The notes: generated from the letters alone by a model not told the origin. Positions 32,999 through 41,991 are shown, counted from the first letter of the stretch. The stretch is 64,000 nt of DNA from Nonomuraea harbinensis (GCF_019396385.1 NZ_JAHKRN010000019.1:62001-126000), one strand, 5' to 3'. Numbers and translations are program-made.

Positions 32999-33027
32999 TG
33001 CTACGGGCGCCCCCGAGAGACCGCGTC

Positions 33028-33414
33028 TCAGCGCGGATCGCGCCGCAGCGGATGCTCGGGCGGCACCTCCACCAGCACGATCCGGTGCCCGTCGGGGTCG
33101 GCGATCCAGAGCTCGACCAGCCCCCACGGCTCCCGCCTGGCCTCGCGCAGCACGGTGACGCCCGCCCGCCGCAGCCGCTCCTCCTCCCGGCCCACGTCGC
33201 GGACCTGCAACCACAGCATCATGCGCTCGCCCGCCGGTCCGCCGGAGTGCCCCGACAGTTCGAGGAACCCCTGCCCGAGGAAGAAGACCACGCCGGGATG
33301 GTCCGGCGGGCCGAACTCCCGGTAGACGGCCAGGCCGAGCGTCTCGGCGTAGAAACGGCGGCTGCGCTCCAGGTCGCCGGGGCGCAGCAGTACGCGGCTG
33401 CTCAGCACTTCCAT
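33028..33414 (-). CDS. VOC-family (glyoxalase/bleomycin-resistance-like) protein
   Basis: A 128-residue protein with two beta-alpha-beta-beta-beta modules. SSRVLLRPGDLERSRRFYAE starts the first, and a Glu in the strand LWIADPDGHRIVLVEV ends the second, the usual metal-ligand strand. It could be a metal-dependent lyase, dioxygenase or a drug-binding protein; the family is too diverse to choose. No partner gene is obvious; RidA lies upstream on the same strand. Confidence 0.87.
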   Translation of the reverse strand: MEVLSSRVLLRPGDLERSRRFYAETLGLAVYREFGPPDHPGVVFFLGQGFLELSGHSGGPAGERMMLWLQVRDVGREEERLRRAGVTVLREARREPWGLVELWIADPDGHRIVLVEVPPEHPLRRDPR

Positions 33415-33457
33415 GACCCGGAGCGTTCCCCGCCGGCACCGGATCAGGCGCCGCCGG

Positions 33458-33844
33458 TCAGGACGGGCGGCGCGCGTACACCTCGATCTCGATCTTCATG
33501 CGCGGGTCCGCGAGCCCGCAGACCAGCATCGTCGCGGCCGGGCGGACCTCGCCGAAACAGCGGCGCAGCGCGGGCCAGCAGGGCTCGAAGTCGGCGCGGT
33601 CGGGCAGCAGGTAGCGCACCCTGACCACGTCGCCGAAGCCGCACCCCGCCTCGGCGAGCGCCGAGCCGATGTTGCGCAGGCACTGCTCGGCCTGCTCCAC
33701 CACGTCGCCGGAGATCGTCATGGTGGCGTAGTCGAAGCCGGTCGTCCCGGACACGTGCACCCAGTCGCCGTCCACCACGGCGCGGGCGTAGCCGATCTGC
33801 TCCTCGAAGACCGAACCGCTGAGGATGGCGCGTCGCTCTGTCAT
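33458..33844 (-). CDS. RidA/YjgF-family enamine/imine deaminase-like protein
   Basis: A 128-residue trimer-forming protein. The core VVDGDWVHVSGTTGFD, VVEQAEQCLRNIGSALAEAG, VVRVRYLLPDRADFEPCWPA and RPAATMLVCGLADPRMKIEIEVYA follow the family, including the Arg and Glu that contact the imine in RidA. It hydrolyses reactive enamines from PLP enzymes or acts in catabolism. TATCGT lies 7 bp upstream of the ATG at 33844, so it is leaderless; a GTG 9 bp earlier overlaps that promoter. It diverges from a LysR regulator, its probable controller. Confidence 0.9.
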   Translation of the reverse strand: MTERRAILSGSVFEEQIGYARAVVDGDWVHVSGTTGFDYATMTISGDVVEQAEQCLRNIGSALAEAGCGFGDVVRVRYLLPDRADFEPCWPALRRCFGEVRPAATMLVCGLADPRMKIEIEVYARRPS

Positions 33845-33916
33845 GCGCGGCACGATAGGTGATCGGCGGCGATACGTCGAAGACGCGTGGGCTCATGGAC
33901 TGATATCTCTGGGCGT

Positions 33917-34804
33917 ATGGACCGTCCCGAGCTTCCGCTGCACCACCTGCACGCGTTCGCCGTGCTCGCCGAGGAACTCCACTTCGGCCACGCGGCCGTC
34001 CGCCTCGGCATCGCGCAGCCGCCGCTGAGCCAGCAGATCCGCCGCCTGGAGGAGAGGGTCGGCCACCCGCTCTTCCACCGCGAGCCGGGCCGGATCTCCC
34101 TCACCGCCGCGGGCCGGGAGCTGCTGCCGGCCGCCCAGCGGGCCCTCGCCGGCGTCGCGGCCGGGCTCGCCGCCGCGCGGGACGCGGGAAGCGGGCGGAC
34201 CGGCCGGCTGCGGATCGGGTTCGCCGCCTCACTGGCGCTGACCGTGCTGCCCGGCCTGCTGCGCGCCTTCCTGGAACGGTTCCCCGAGGTGCGGCCCGAC
34301 ATCCGCGAGATGACCACGGCCCCGCAGCTCGCCGCCCTGCACGACGGGACGATCGACGTCGGCCTGCTGCGCGAGCCGCACTCCGGTGAGGCGGAGCTCG
34401 GCTTCGCGACGGTGCTGACCGAGCCCTTCGTCGCCGTCCTGCCGTCCGCGCATCCGCTGGCGTCCCTCCGGTCCGTCCCGCTGGCGCGGCTCGCGGACTC
34501 GCCGTTCGTGCTCCTGCCCCGCGCGGCGGGGCCGGGCCTGTACGACCAGATCACGGACCTGTGCGCCGGCGCGGGCTTCACCCCGCGGATCGGCCGGCAC
34601 GCGGTGGAATGGCTGACGGTGTGCGCCCTGGTGGAGGCCGGGCTGGGCGTGTCACTGGCCCCGGCGAGCATCCGGCGCGTCCGGCTCGCCGGGGTCGCCT
34701 TCCGCGCGATCACGCCCGGCACGGCCCGCACCCGCGTCGCCGCCGCCTGGTGCCGTGACGACCCGAACCCGGTGGTCGCCAACTTCCTGGCGACGCTGCC
34801 CTGA
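33917..34804 (+). CDS. LysR-family transcriptional regulator
   Basis: A 295-residue regulator with the LysR helix-turn-helix HHLHAFAVLAEELHFGHAAV then RLGIAQPPLSQQIRRLEERV, linked to a two-lobed co-inducer domain (GRLRIGFAASLALTVLPGLL, DVGLLREPHSGEAELGF). It probably controls the divergent RidA gene; the gap of 72 bp is typical of LysR pairs. The ATG at 33917 was chosen from the family N-terminus and from TATCTC 7 bp upstream. Confidence 0.92.
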   Translation: MDRPELPLHHLHAFAVLAEELHFGHAAVRLGIAQPPLSQQIRRLEERVGHPLFHREPGRISLTAAGRELLPAAQRALAGVAAGLAAARDAGSGRTGRLRIGFAASLALTVLPGLLRAFLERFPEVRPDIREMTTAPQLAALHDGTIDVGLLREPHSGEAELGFATVLTEPFVAVLPSAHPLASLRSVPLARLADSPFVLLPRAAGPGLYDQITDLCAGAGFTPRIGRHAVEWLTVCALVEAGLGVSLAPASIRRVRLAGVAFRAITPGTARTRVAAAWCRDDPNPVVANFLATLP

Positions 34805-34812
34805 CGAGGGGG

Positions 34813-35553
34813 TCACGCGACCTTGGCGGACGGCGCCTTCCACGTGTTGCACGCACCCGGCTTGCCGGCCTTGTGGCCCTGCCCGGCCCAGTGAGCGCGG
34901 TTGGCGGGCTTGCCGTCGTTCTTGGCGAACCTGGCATACGCCTTGGGCTGAGCGGACTTGAGGAAGGCCGGCCAGTCCTTGACGGTGCGGCCCAGGCTCT
35001 TCACCGACACGCCCTGGAGGCAGTCGGACTGCAGGCCGTACCGGCGGTTCTGCTCGTTCATCACCTTCTCCGAGCCGTCGTTCCGCAGCGCCCACCAGGC
35101 CCGGCCGATGCCGGTCTGGCCGAGGACGACGCCGCTCCACGTCCGGGTGAGCGAGGAGAGGATCTTGTCGTCCTTCTTCGCCCTGATCCAGTCGTCGGCC
35201 AGCCGCACCTTGATGACGGTGCCGCAGACCTCGGAGAAGGACTCGCGCAGGTCCATGCCGCTGGAGCAGGACTGGAGGTCGTCCTTGGCCCTGAACTCCA
35301 CCTTGACCGGCTGGAAGTCCTTGATGGCCGGCTTCCACGCCTTGTTGAGACAGCCGACGAGCTTGGTGATGTACGTCCTGGTCGAGGCGGCGGTCGTGCC
35401 CTTGGCCGCCCCGCAGGAGACCTTGGGCAGCTTGGCCGCCTTGTAGAGCGCGTTGTGGGTCAGTTCAGGGGCGCCCTTGACCGGGTCGGCGTGGGCCGCA
35501 CCTGACAGAAGCACCACACCGGCGGCCACCGCCGCCGACAAACGAATGATCAT
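34813..35553 (-). CDS. Secreted neutral-metallopeptidase-like protein lacking HExxH
   Basis: A 246-residue exported protein with a signal peptide (LSAAVAAGVVLLSGAAHA). The order of segments, YITKLVGCLNKAWKP, SCSSGMDLRESF, a Trp-rich middle and RRYGLQSDCLQGV near residue 177, parallels YpfJ-like neutral zinc metallopeptidases, where HEYGH and an ExQADCxAG motif bind zinc. Here the HExxH position reads VLGQTGIGRAWW and the Glu before the QxDC motif is Gly. Cysteines that form the family's disulfides remain. It is therefore probably a catalytically dead homologue with a binding or structural role. The likeness is by motif order only. Confidence 0.6.
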   Translation of the reverse strand: MIIRLSAAVAAGVVLLSGAAHADPVKGAPELTHNALYKAAKLPKVSCGAAKGTTAASTRTYITKLVGCLNKAWKPAIKDFQPVKVEFRAKDDLQSCSSGMDLRESFSEVCGTVIKVRLADDWIRAKKDDKILSSLTRTWSGVVLGQTGIGRAWWALRNDGSEKVMNEQNRRYGLQSDCLQGVSVKSLGRTVKDWPAFLKSAQPKAYARFAKNDGKPANRAHWAGQGHKAGKPGACNTWKAPSAKVA

Positions 35554-35595
35554 GACGCGGAATCGTACGGCCCGCGCCCGTGGAATGGCCAGCCG

Positions 35596-36390
35596 TCACG
35601 TCACGTCACGGGTGATCATGACCGGGCAGGGCGCGTGCTGGGCGCAGTACTCGCTGGTGGACCCGAGCAGGACGCCTTCCAGCCGGCTGCGGCCGTGGGA
35701 ACCGAGGACGAGCAGGTCCGCCTCGGCGCCGAGCCTCGTCAGCACGTCGGCGGGGTGGCCCTGGACGACGAGGGGCCGGGCCTTGACGCCGGTCTCGGCC
35801 AGTTCGCGGTCCAGCGTGCGCTCGCCCCACTCCATCAGCCGGTCGGTGTCGGGCTTGACCAGTTCGATCCCGACGGAGTCCCAGTGCACGGCGTGCACGG
35901 CGTGCAGGTCGACGCCGCGCAGCGCGGCTTCCTCGGCCGCCACCCGCAGGGCGTGCCGGGCGTGCTCCGATCCGTCGACCGCGGCGATCACATGGCTGTG
36001 CGAGTCGGACAGGCGCGGCAGGTCCGGGACGACGGTCACCGGGCAGGGCGCCTGGTACAGGCAGGCCTTGCTGACCGAGCCGAGCAGCAGCCCGGCGAGC
36101 CGGTTGTGGCCCCGCGAACCGACGACGAGCAGGTCACCGGGGGAGCAGGCGGCGATGAGGCCGGCCGAGGCACCGCCGTGGCCGAAGCGCGGTTCGGCGT
36201 AGCCCCGGGTGATGTCGCCGGCCGCCCGGCGCAGGTCTTCCTCGGTCTTCTCGCCGGTCGCCGATGTCCGGTCCGGCAGGATCGTCCAGGGCTGGAGCTC
36301 GGCGCGGTGCAGGCGAGCCTGGCCGAGCGCCCACCCGAGCGCCCTGACGGAGCCCGGCGAGCCGTCGAATCCGGCGATGACGCGTTCCAC
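35596..36390 (-). CDS. Universal stress protein, two UspA domains
   Basis: A 264-residue tandem UspA protein. Both domains retain the ATP-binding signature: GSRGHNRLAGLLLGSVS in the first and GSHGRSRLEGVLLGSTS in the second. Each domain begins with a conserved Asp (AGFDGSPGS and AAVDGSEHA). Proteins of this type are induced under hypoxia and dormancy in mycobacteria. The GTG at 36390 follows GGAGGACATTTCC. Two DosR-like boxes lie 135-172 bp upstream, shared with the divergent fusion gene. Confidence 0.93.
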   Translation of the reverse strand: MERVIAGFDGSPGSVRALGWALGQARLHRAELQPWTILPDRTSATGEKTEEDLRRAAGDITRGYAEPRFGHGGASAGLIAACSPGDLLVVGSRGHNRLAGLLLGSVSKACLYQAPCPVTVVPDLPRLSDSHSHVIAAVDGSEHARHALRVAAEEAALRGVDLHAVHAVHWDSVGIELVKPDTDRLMEWGERTLDRELAETGVKARPLVVQGHPADVLTRLGAEADLLVLGSHGRSRLEGVLLGSTSEYCAQHAPCPVMITRDVT

Positions 36391-36524
36391 GGAAATGTCC
36401 TCCTTGGCGTGGTGGAGCAGATGATCTCGCGGCGTGGTCGCTTGTCGAGGGCGGTGGGGCGCCCCATACCCCGGGTCACGCTCCGTACGCGGCTTCCTTG
36501 ACCCCGTCTGCCGATCGGGTGGAA

Positions 36525-36562
36525 AAGGACTTTGGTCCTTCCCGAGATGACCTTCGGCCCCC
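36525..36562. promoter_or_regulatory. DosR/DevR-like box pair between usp and the nitrite reductase fusion
   Basis: AAGGACTTTGGTCCTT (36525-36540) has the GGAC-N4-GTCC core with palindromic flanks. GACCTTCGGCCCCC (36549-36562) is the reversed GGGRC-N4-GTCCC form; the centres are 23 bp apart. TACGTT at 36584-36589 is a suitable -10 for the fusion gene. Confidence 0.72.
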
Positions 36563-36624
36563 GACCGGCGGCCTGAGCTCGCCCTACGTTGGTCACGTCC
36601 CTCCCGGAAGTGGAGCAACCGCCC

Positions 36625-39600
36625 GTGCCGACGACCCGTGCGCACCCCGGCCCCCGCCTGGCCGCCGGGCGGCTCCCCCTGCTGGCCGGGGCCGCGGTGG
36701 CGCTGGTCGCGGGCCTGTTCGGCGGAGTGGCCCTGCTGGTCGCCTGGCTGCCCGCCCCCGCGGCGTTCACGGAGCAGCACGGGCCGCTGATGGCGCTGGG
36801 CTTCCTGGGCACGCTCATCTCGCTGGAACGGGCGGTGGCGCTCCGGCAGCTCTGGGGATACGCGGCCCCCGCGCTGTCCGCTTTCGGGGCGGTCGCCCTG
36901 GCCGCCGGCGCCGAACAGGCCGGCAAGGCGGCGCTGACCGCCGCCGCCGGCTGGCTGGTGGCCGTCTACGTCGCGCTGCTGGGCCGGCGGGTGAGCCGCG
37001 AGACGCTCATGCAGCTGGCCGGCGCGCTGGCCTGGTTCGGCGGCGGCCTGCTGTGGCTGGCCGGACGGCCGATCCCGGAGCTGGTGGTCTGGTTCGCCGC
37101 CTTCCACGTGCTGACCATCGCCGCCGAACGGCTGGAGCTGGCGCACGTCGTCTTCCTGCGACCCGGGGCGTGGGGCGGCCTGGTGGCCGCGGCCGCGCTG
37201 GTCGGCGGCGGCGCCCTCGTCTCGTTCGCCGACCCGGCCATGGGCGCGCGGACGGCCGGGGCCGGGATGGTCCTGGTCGCCGTCTGGCTGGCCTGGCGCG
37301 ACGTGGCCCGCCACACCGTCCGCGGCTCCGGCCTGCCCCGGTACGCCGCCGCGTGCCTGCTGGCCGGCTACGCCTGGCTCGGCGTGGCGGGAGCCCTGTG
37401 GGCCGCCACCGGCCTGTCGTCCGGCCGCTACCTGTACGACGCGGCCCTGCACGCGCTGTTCCTCGGATTCGTGATGTCGATGGTCTTCGGCCACGCCCCG
37501 GTGATCCTGCCGGCGGTGCTGCGGGTGCGGCTCCCGTACCGGCCCGTTCTGTACGCGCCGCTGACGCTGCTGCACGTGGCCGTGGCCGCCCGGGTCGCCG
37601 GTGACCTGGCCGCCCTGGACGCGGTCCGCACACTCGGCGGCGTCCTGGCCGTGTTCTCCCTGCTCTTGTTCGCCGGATGCGCCGTCGCGGCGTCGCGCTC
37701 GCGGTCCGGTCACGATAAGGAGGTGCCGGCGGTGAACCCCGTCGAGATCCGTCAGAGGCCGGGTGCCCCGAGCACGCCGCCGCAGCGCCCGCGCGCGTCG
37801 TGGCACCTGCGGGCGAACGCGATCGTGGTCGGCTGGCTGGCCCTCACCGTCGCGGTGGCGCTGGCCGGCGACGTGCTGCCGGCGCCGCGCTGGCTGCTGA
37901 TCCACGTGTTCCTGCTCGGCGGGGTCTCCACCGCGATCCTCATCTGGAGCGAGCACTTCACCGTCGCGCTGCTGCGCACCAGGACCCCCGCGCAGACGGC
38001 GAGCCTCACCCGGCTCGCGCTGCTCAACGCCGCCACGATCGCGATCCTGTACGGGGTCGCCGCCGGTCCCTGGCCGCTCGCCGCGGCCGGCGCGGGCGTG
38101 GTGGTGGCCGTGGTGCTGTGGCACGCGTACGTGCTGGTCGCGCTGCTGCGCCGGGCGCTGCCCGGCAGGTTCGGGCACGTCATCGGCTGGTACGTGAGCG
38201 CGGCCGGCGCTTTGGCGGCCGGTGGCGTGCTCGGCGGGCTGCTGGCCGCGCACGTCCCGCACGCCGATGCCCACGAGCGCATGCAGGCCGCGCACGCCGA
38301 GGTGAACCTGCTCGGCTGGGTGGGGCTGACCGTGCTCGGCACGCTGTTCACGCTGTGGCCGACCGTGCTGCGCACCCGCATGCCCGATCGGACCCGCCGG
38401 GCCTCCAGGATCGGGCTGTGGCTGGCCGCCCCCGGCCTGGCGGTGACCGTGGCCGGGCTGCTGACCGGCTGGCGGTGGGCCGCGGTCGCCGGGCTGGCCG
38501 CCTACGCGGCCGGCACCGTGGCGGCGCTGGCACCGCTGGCCGAGGCGGTGCGCCGGCGGCGCCCGCACACCGGGGCGGCCTGGACGATGGGAGCGGGCGT
38601 CGTCTGGTTCGGGATCGCGCTGGCCGCGAACCTGGCGATCGTGGCCACCCGTCCGGCCGCCGAGGTCACCGCCGGGCTGGATCCGCTGCTGCCGCTGGTG
38701 CTCGCCGGGTTCGTCGCCCAGGTGCTGCTCGGCTCGCTGCTGCACCTGCTCCCTGCGGTGCTGGGCGGCGGCCCGGCCCGTTTCAAGGAGAACGCGGCGC
38801 TGCTGGAGCGCGGCTGGGCGGTGCGGCTGGCGGCCTTCAACCTCGGGGTGCCGCTACTGGCGCTGCCGGTGCCCGCGCCCCTGCGCCTGCTCGGCTGGGC
38901 ACTCGTGCTCGCCGCGACCGCCGCGTTCGTGACCCTGGCCACGATCGCCCTGACCCGTTCCCGAGCGCTCGGGCGTACGCGCCCCGCAGCCGAGAAGACA
39001 ACCGTCACGACACCAGGCCACGGCCCCACCGGCGGCGTCGCGCCACGCAGCGGCTCCATCGGTGGCGCGACGGCCGACGGTAGTGACGGGACTGGTGGTG
39101 GGTGGCGGCGGGCTTGGCCCGGGCTGGCCGGGGTGGTGGTGGGGATTCTGCTGACGGCGGCGGCGGTCGTGGTGTCGACGACCGGTGGTGAAGGGACGGC
39201 GGAAAGGGTCACCGCTACGGGGGCGCGGACGGTCGAGGTGACCCTGGCCGGGATGAGCATCAGGCCCTCGGTGATCGAGGCCGCCCCCGGCACCGTGCTG
39301 ACGCTGCGCGTCACCAACACCGACGCCCAGCGGCACGACCTGCGGCTGGCCACCGGCGAGCGCACCCCGCTGCTGGGCCGCGGCGAGAGCGCCACGCTCA
39401 CGCTGCCGCCCCTGGCGGAGGCGGTCGACGGCTGGTGCACCGTGGCCGGGCACCGCGCCGCGGGCATGACCATGCGCATCGTCCCCGCCGGCACCGCGCA
39501 CGGCGGCCACGCCACCGGCGGCGACACCGGCGGCGACACCGGCGGCGACACTGCGGCCCCCGCCCGCCTCGACCTGTCCGCGCCCATGTCACCGGAATGG

Positions 39601-40440
39601 ACCCCGCACGACGCGACGCTCAAGCCCGCGCCGGGAGGCGTGGAACACCAGGTCGAGATCCGCGTGGACGACCAGGCCGTCCAGGAGGTCGCGCCCGGCG
39701 TGCGGCAGCGCGTGTGGACGTTCAACGGCAAGGTTCCTGGCCCGGTGCTGCGCGGCAAGGTCGGCGACACCTTCACGGTCACGTTCGTGAACGGCGGCAC
39801 GATGGGCCACGGCATCGACTTCCACGCCGGGGCGAACGCGCCGGACGAGGTCATGCGCACCATCGAGCCGGGCGAACGCCTCACCTACCGCTTCCGCGCC
39901 GGGCACGCCGGAGCCTGGCTGTACCACTGCTCGACCATGCCGATGACGCAGCACATCGCGAACGGCATGTACGGCGCGGTGATCATCGATCCGCCGGAGC
40001 TGCCGGAGGTGGACCGCGAGTACCTCCTGGTGCAGGGCGAGCTCCACCTCGGCGAGCCGGGCGGCGACGCCCAGGTGGCCAAGATCCGCGAGGGACGTCC
40101 CGACGGCTGGATGTTCAACGGCACCGCCGCCGGGTACGACCACGCGCCACTGGCGGCGAAGGCCGGGGAGCGGGTGCGGATCTGGGCCGTCGCCGCAGGT
40201 CCTAGCTCGGGCACGGCACTGCACGTCGTGGGGGCGCCGTTCGACACGATCTACAAGGAGGGCGCGTACCGGCTGCGGAAGGACGACGCGGGCGGCGCGC
40301 AGGTGCTGGATCTGGCCCCCGCCCAGGGCGGCTTCGCCGAGCTGGTCTTCCCGGAGGCGGGCACGTACCCGGTCGTGGACCACACGATGCGCCAGGCGGA
40401 GGCCGGCGCGCACGGCCTGTTCAAGGTGAGCGCCCGTTGA
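36625..40440 (+). CDS. NnrS-like membrane protein fused to copper nitrite reductase-type multicopper oxidase
   Basis: About 1271 residues. Part A (1-365) has roughly ten helices with NnrS-like features (HALFLGFVMSMVFGHAPVIL). Part B (370-790) has a second set of helices containing repeated His-bearing segments (LLIHVFLLGGVSTAILIWSE, HAEVNLLGWVGLTVLGTLF). A cupredoxin-like domain (about 865-955) and a Thr/Gly/Asp linker follow. The final 265 residues form a NirK-like oxidase. Its type-1 copper ligands appear in GHGIDFHA and YHCSTMPMTQHIANGM (Cys near 1102), with ALHVVG and DHTMRQAEAGAHG in the second cupredoxin fold. It probably reduces nitrite or handles NO at the membrane. The start GTG at 36625 has GGAG upstream. 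DosR-like boxes precede it. Confidence 0.85.
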   Translation: MPTTRAHPGPRLAAGRLPLLAGAAVALVAGLFGGVALLVAWLPAPAAFTEQHGPLMALGFLGTLISLERAVALRQLWGYAAPALSAFGAVALAAGAEQAGKAALTAAAGWLVAVYVALLGRRVSRETLMQLAGALAWFGGGLLWLAGRPIPELVVWFAAFHVLTIAAERLELAHVVFLRPGAWGGLVAAAALVGGGALVSFADPAMGARTAGAGMVLVAVWLAWRDVARHTVRGSGLPRYAAACLLAGYAWLGVAGALWAATGLSSGRYLYDAALHALFLGFVMSMVFGHAPVILPAVLRVRLPYRPVLYAPLTLLHVAVAARVAGDLAALDAVRTLGGVLAVFSLLLFAGCAVAASRSRSGHDKEVPAVNPVEIRQRPGAPSTPPQRPRASWHLRANAIVVGWLALTVAVALAGDVLPAPRWLLIHVFLLGGVSTAILIWSEHFTVALLRTRTPAQTASLTRLALLNAATIAILYGVAAGPWPLAAAGAGVVVAVVLWHAYVLVALLRRALPGRFGHVIGWYVSAAGALAAGGVLGGLLAAHVPHADAHERMQAAHAEVNLLGWVGLTVLGTLFTLWPTVLRTRMPDRTRRASRIGLWLAAPGLAVTVAGLLTGWRWAAVAGLAAYAAGTVAALAPLAEAVRRRRPHTGAAWTMGAGVVWFGIALAANLAIVATRPAAEVTAGLDPLLPLVLAGFVAQVLLGSLLHLLPAVLGGGPARFKENAALLERGWAVRLAAFNLGVPLLALPVPAPLRLLGWALVLAATAAFVTLATIALTRSRALGRTRPAAEKTTVTTPGHGPTGGVAPRSGSIGGATADGSDGTGGGWRRAWPGLAGVVVGILLTAAAVVVSTTGGEGTAERVTATGARTVEVTLAGMSIRPSVIEAAPGTVLTLRVTNTDAQRHDLRLATGERTPLLGRGESATLTLPPLAEAVDGWCTVAGHRAAGMTMRIVPAGTAHGGHATGGDTGGDTGGDTAAPARLDLSAPMSPEWTPHDATLKPAPGGVEHQVEIRVDDQAVQEVAPGVRQRVWTFNGKVPGPVLRGKVGDTFTVTFVNGGTMGHGIDFHAGANAPDEVMRTIEPGERLTYRFRAGHAGAWLYHCSTMPMTQHIANGMYGAVIIDPPELPEVDREYLLVQGELHLGEPGGDAQVAKIREGRPDGWMFNGTAAGYDHAPLAAKAGERVRIWAVAAGPSSGTALHVVGAPFDTIYKEGAYRLRKDDAGGAQVLDLAPAQGGFAELVFPEAGTYPVVDHTMRQAEAGAHGLFKVSAR
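37716..37734 (+). promoter_or_regulatory. Internal ribosome site and GTG within the fusion gene
   Basis: TAAGGAGG is followed 8 bp later by an in-frame GTG at 37732, exactly at the junction between part A and part B of the fusion. A TAA lies in another frame immediately before. The site could start a separate 902-residue protein or be a relic of two once-separate genes. Confidence 0.65.
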
Positions 40441-40448
40441 GCGGAGCC

Positions 40449-40905
40449 ATGCCCGCCCTCGCACCCCACCGCCGCGCCAGATGCGGACGTCGTGGGCGCC
40501 CCAGCGGCGGCGGGAGTCGTCGCCGAGAGTGGGCAGTTCGCCGACCAGGTCGAAGCGGCCCGGGCGTCGAGGAAGGTGAAACCGGCGAAGTTCGGCGGCC
40601 GGGTGAGGTGGGCGCAGACGTCAGGCACGCAGACGTCAGGCACAGGGCGCGGCCCAGGAGGTTGGCGGTTCCGACCGGTCGTTGCCGACGATCGCCGGGG
40701 CGGTGGTGAGGGTGTCGAGCATCCACTGCAGGCCGGGGCGTGCCGTCGGCTGCGTGGGGCGGCGGCGCGGGATGGCGTTGCCGCCGTTGGTTTCGTGCGC
40801 GAGGCGCGGCAGGTGGGCGCGTTCGAGCTTGGCGTAATACTTCACGCTCATCCCGGCACGCTCGGGAGTGATCTTGGCGCGCCGGGAGGTGAGGAATTCG
40901 CGCAC
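40449..40905 (-). pseudogene. Decayed XRE/MmyB-like transcriptional regulator
   Basis: Three reading frames on the reverse strand together resemble an MmyB-like regulator. REFLTSRRAKITPERAGM and SVKYYAKLERAHL (helix-turn-helix remains) lead to RPGLQWMLDTLTTAPAIV. A shift then gives PPNFAGFTFLDARA, and another shift gives DLVGELPTLGDDSRRRWGAH. The helix-turn-helix has lost an internal block. A 15-bp exact tandem duplication lies at 40614-40643. The remaining 170 bp up to the hemerythrin gene and 40906-41128 show nothing else recognisable. Confidence 0.7.
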
Positions 40906-41128
40906 TCAGAATGGCCGGGTGTTCGCTCAGGCCGCCGTCGAATCCGGCGAGCGTCACTCCGGAGGATGCCGGTCGTGCTGTGGCTCGGCTACCAGGCTGT
41001 GAACTTGATTGACATGCTGCCGTGCGCGGCAGTTCGCCGTGATGTTGCCGCGGCTGACGGACGCGACCGGCTCTTGACCATCATGGCAGCCCTTGTGGCG
41101 CTCTGGCCGAGGTGGCCGGGCCTTGTGG

Positions 41129-41869
41129 TCAGGGACGGCCGATGCGGACCTTCCAGACAGTCGGGCCCGACTCGAGGTACTCCCAGGTGAACTCGCCGGG
41201 GTGCTCGGCGGCGAACTGGTAGTAGAGAGGTTTCGGGTCATGGTCGTTGACCAGCACGAACGCCGTACGCACGGTCAGTTCGCCGAACGTGGCGAAGATC
41301 TGCTCGTGGCGCTGCGCCGGGACCAGCCGGCGCACGTCGAGCTCCGGCGACTCGGCCGGGGCCCGCTCCTCCTCGACGGCCTCGACGGTGTCCTGCTCGC
41401 CGCCGAGGACCTCCTGCATGCCCTTGAGCAGGGCGGCGAGGTCGACTCCCGCGTCCGCCAGCGCGGGCAGCAGGATCTCGTTCTCCTTCTCCACGTGGCT
41501 CTGGAAGACGGCGTTCAGCGCCGTGGCTGCGGCGGAGATCTCTCCCGGGGAGCCGGCCGAGGCGAGGTCGCCGACCAGCTCGCGCAGCGTCAGGTGCTCG
41601 TCGTGCATCGCCCGCACCAGCAGCCTGGTCCTGGGCAGGTCGGCGGCGACGCGGTACACCGTCTCCTCCTCCGCCATGGCGTGCGGGAGCACCTCCTGGT
41701 TGCAGAAGTCGACCAGCACCCCGCGCCGGGCCGCGGGCGACGCCAGACGGTCGATCGAGCGGCTGATGGTGAGCGCGTGGTCGGACATGGTCCGGCCGAG
41801 CTGGTCGTGGTGGGCGCGGATCGTCGCCAGCACACCGTCCTGAGTGCCGCGGTCCGTGGATGCGGTCAT
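41129..41869 (-). CDS. Hemerythrin HHE domain plus DUF2249 protein
   Basis: A 246-residue cytosolic protein. Residues 10-150 form a four-helix HHE domain with the His/Glu ligands in IRAHHDQLGR, VLPHAMAEEETVY, LVRAMHDEHLTLREL and FQSHVEKENEILLPAL, expected to hold a di-iron site for O2 or NO. Residues 178-246 are a DUF2249 domain (ELDVRRLVPAQRHEQIFATF, GEFTWEYLESGPTVWKVRI). Such fusions occur with denitrification and nitrosative-stress genes, which fits the nitrite reductase-like neighbour. A weak DosR-like box pair lies about 125 bp upstream. Confidence 0.9.
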   Translation of the reverse strand: MTASTDRGTQDGVLATIRAHHDQLGRTMSDHALTISRSIDRLASPAARRGVLVDFCNQEVLPHAMAEEETVYRVAADLPRTRLLVRAMHDEHLTLRELVGDLASAGSPGEISAAATALNAVFQSHVEKENEILLPALADAGVDLAALLKGMQEVLGGEQDTVEAVEEERAPAESPELDVRRLVPAQRHEQIFATFGELTVRTAFVLVNDHDPKPLYYQFAAEHPGEFTWEYLESGPTVWKVRIGRP

Positions 41870-41991
41870 GGGTTCAGCCTTTCTGTCGGGTGAGCAACGG
41901 GGCGCGGCCGCGCGTACTCGGCATGCTGAAACGCTAGGCCGCGGTTCCGGCCCGTGTCACCGGCTACAAGTCACCGGGCGCGCGGGCACTT

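Noticed and set aside
36391..38745. Extension of the minus-strand usp frame for about 785 codons
   Set aside because: The upstream part is the antisense of the membrane fusion gene; the real start is the GTG at 36390 with a good ribosome site.
40957..41190. Open frame starting near 40963 on the plus strand
   Set aside because: It crosses into the 3' end of the hemerythrin gene in antisense, has no ribosome site and no recognisable domain.
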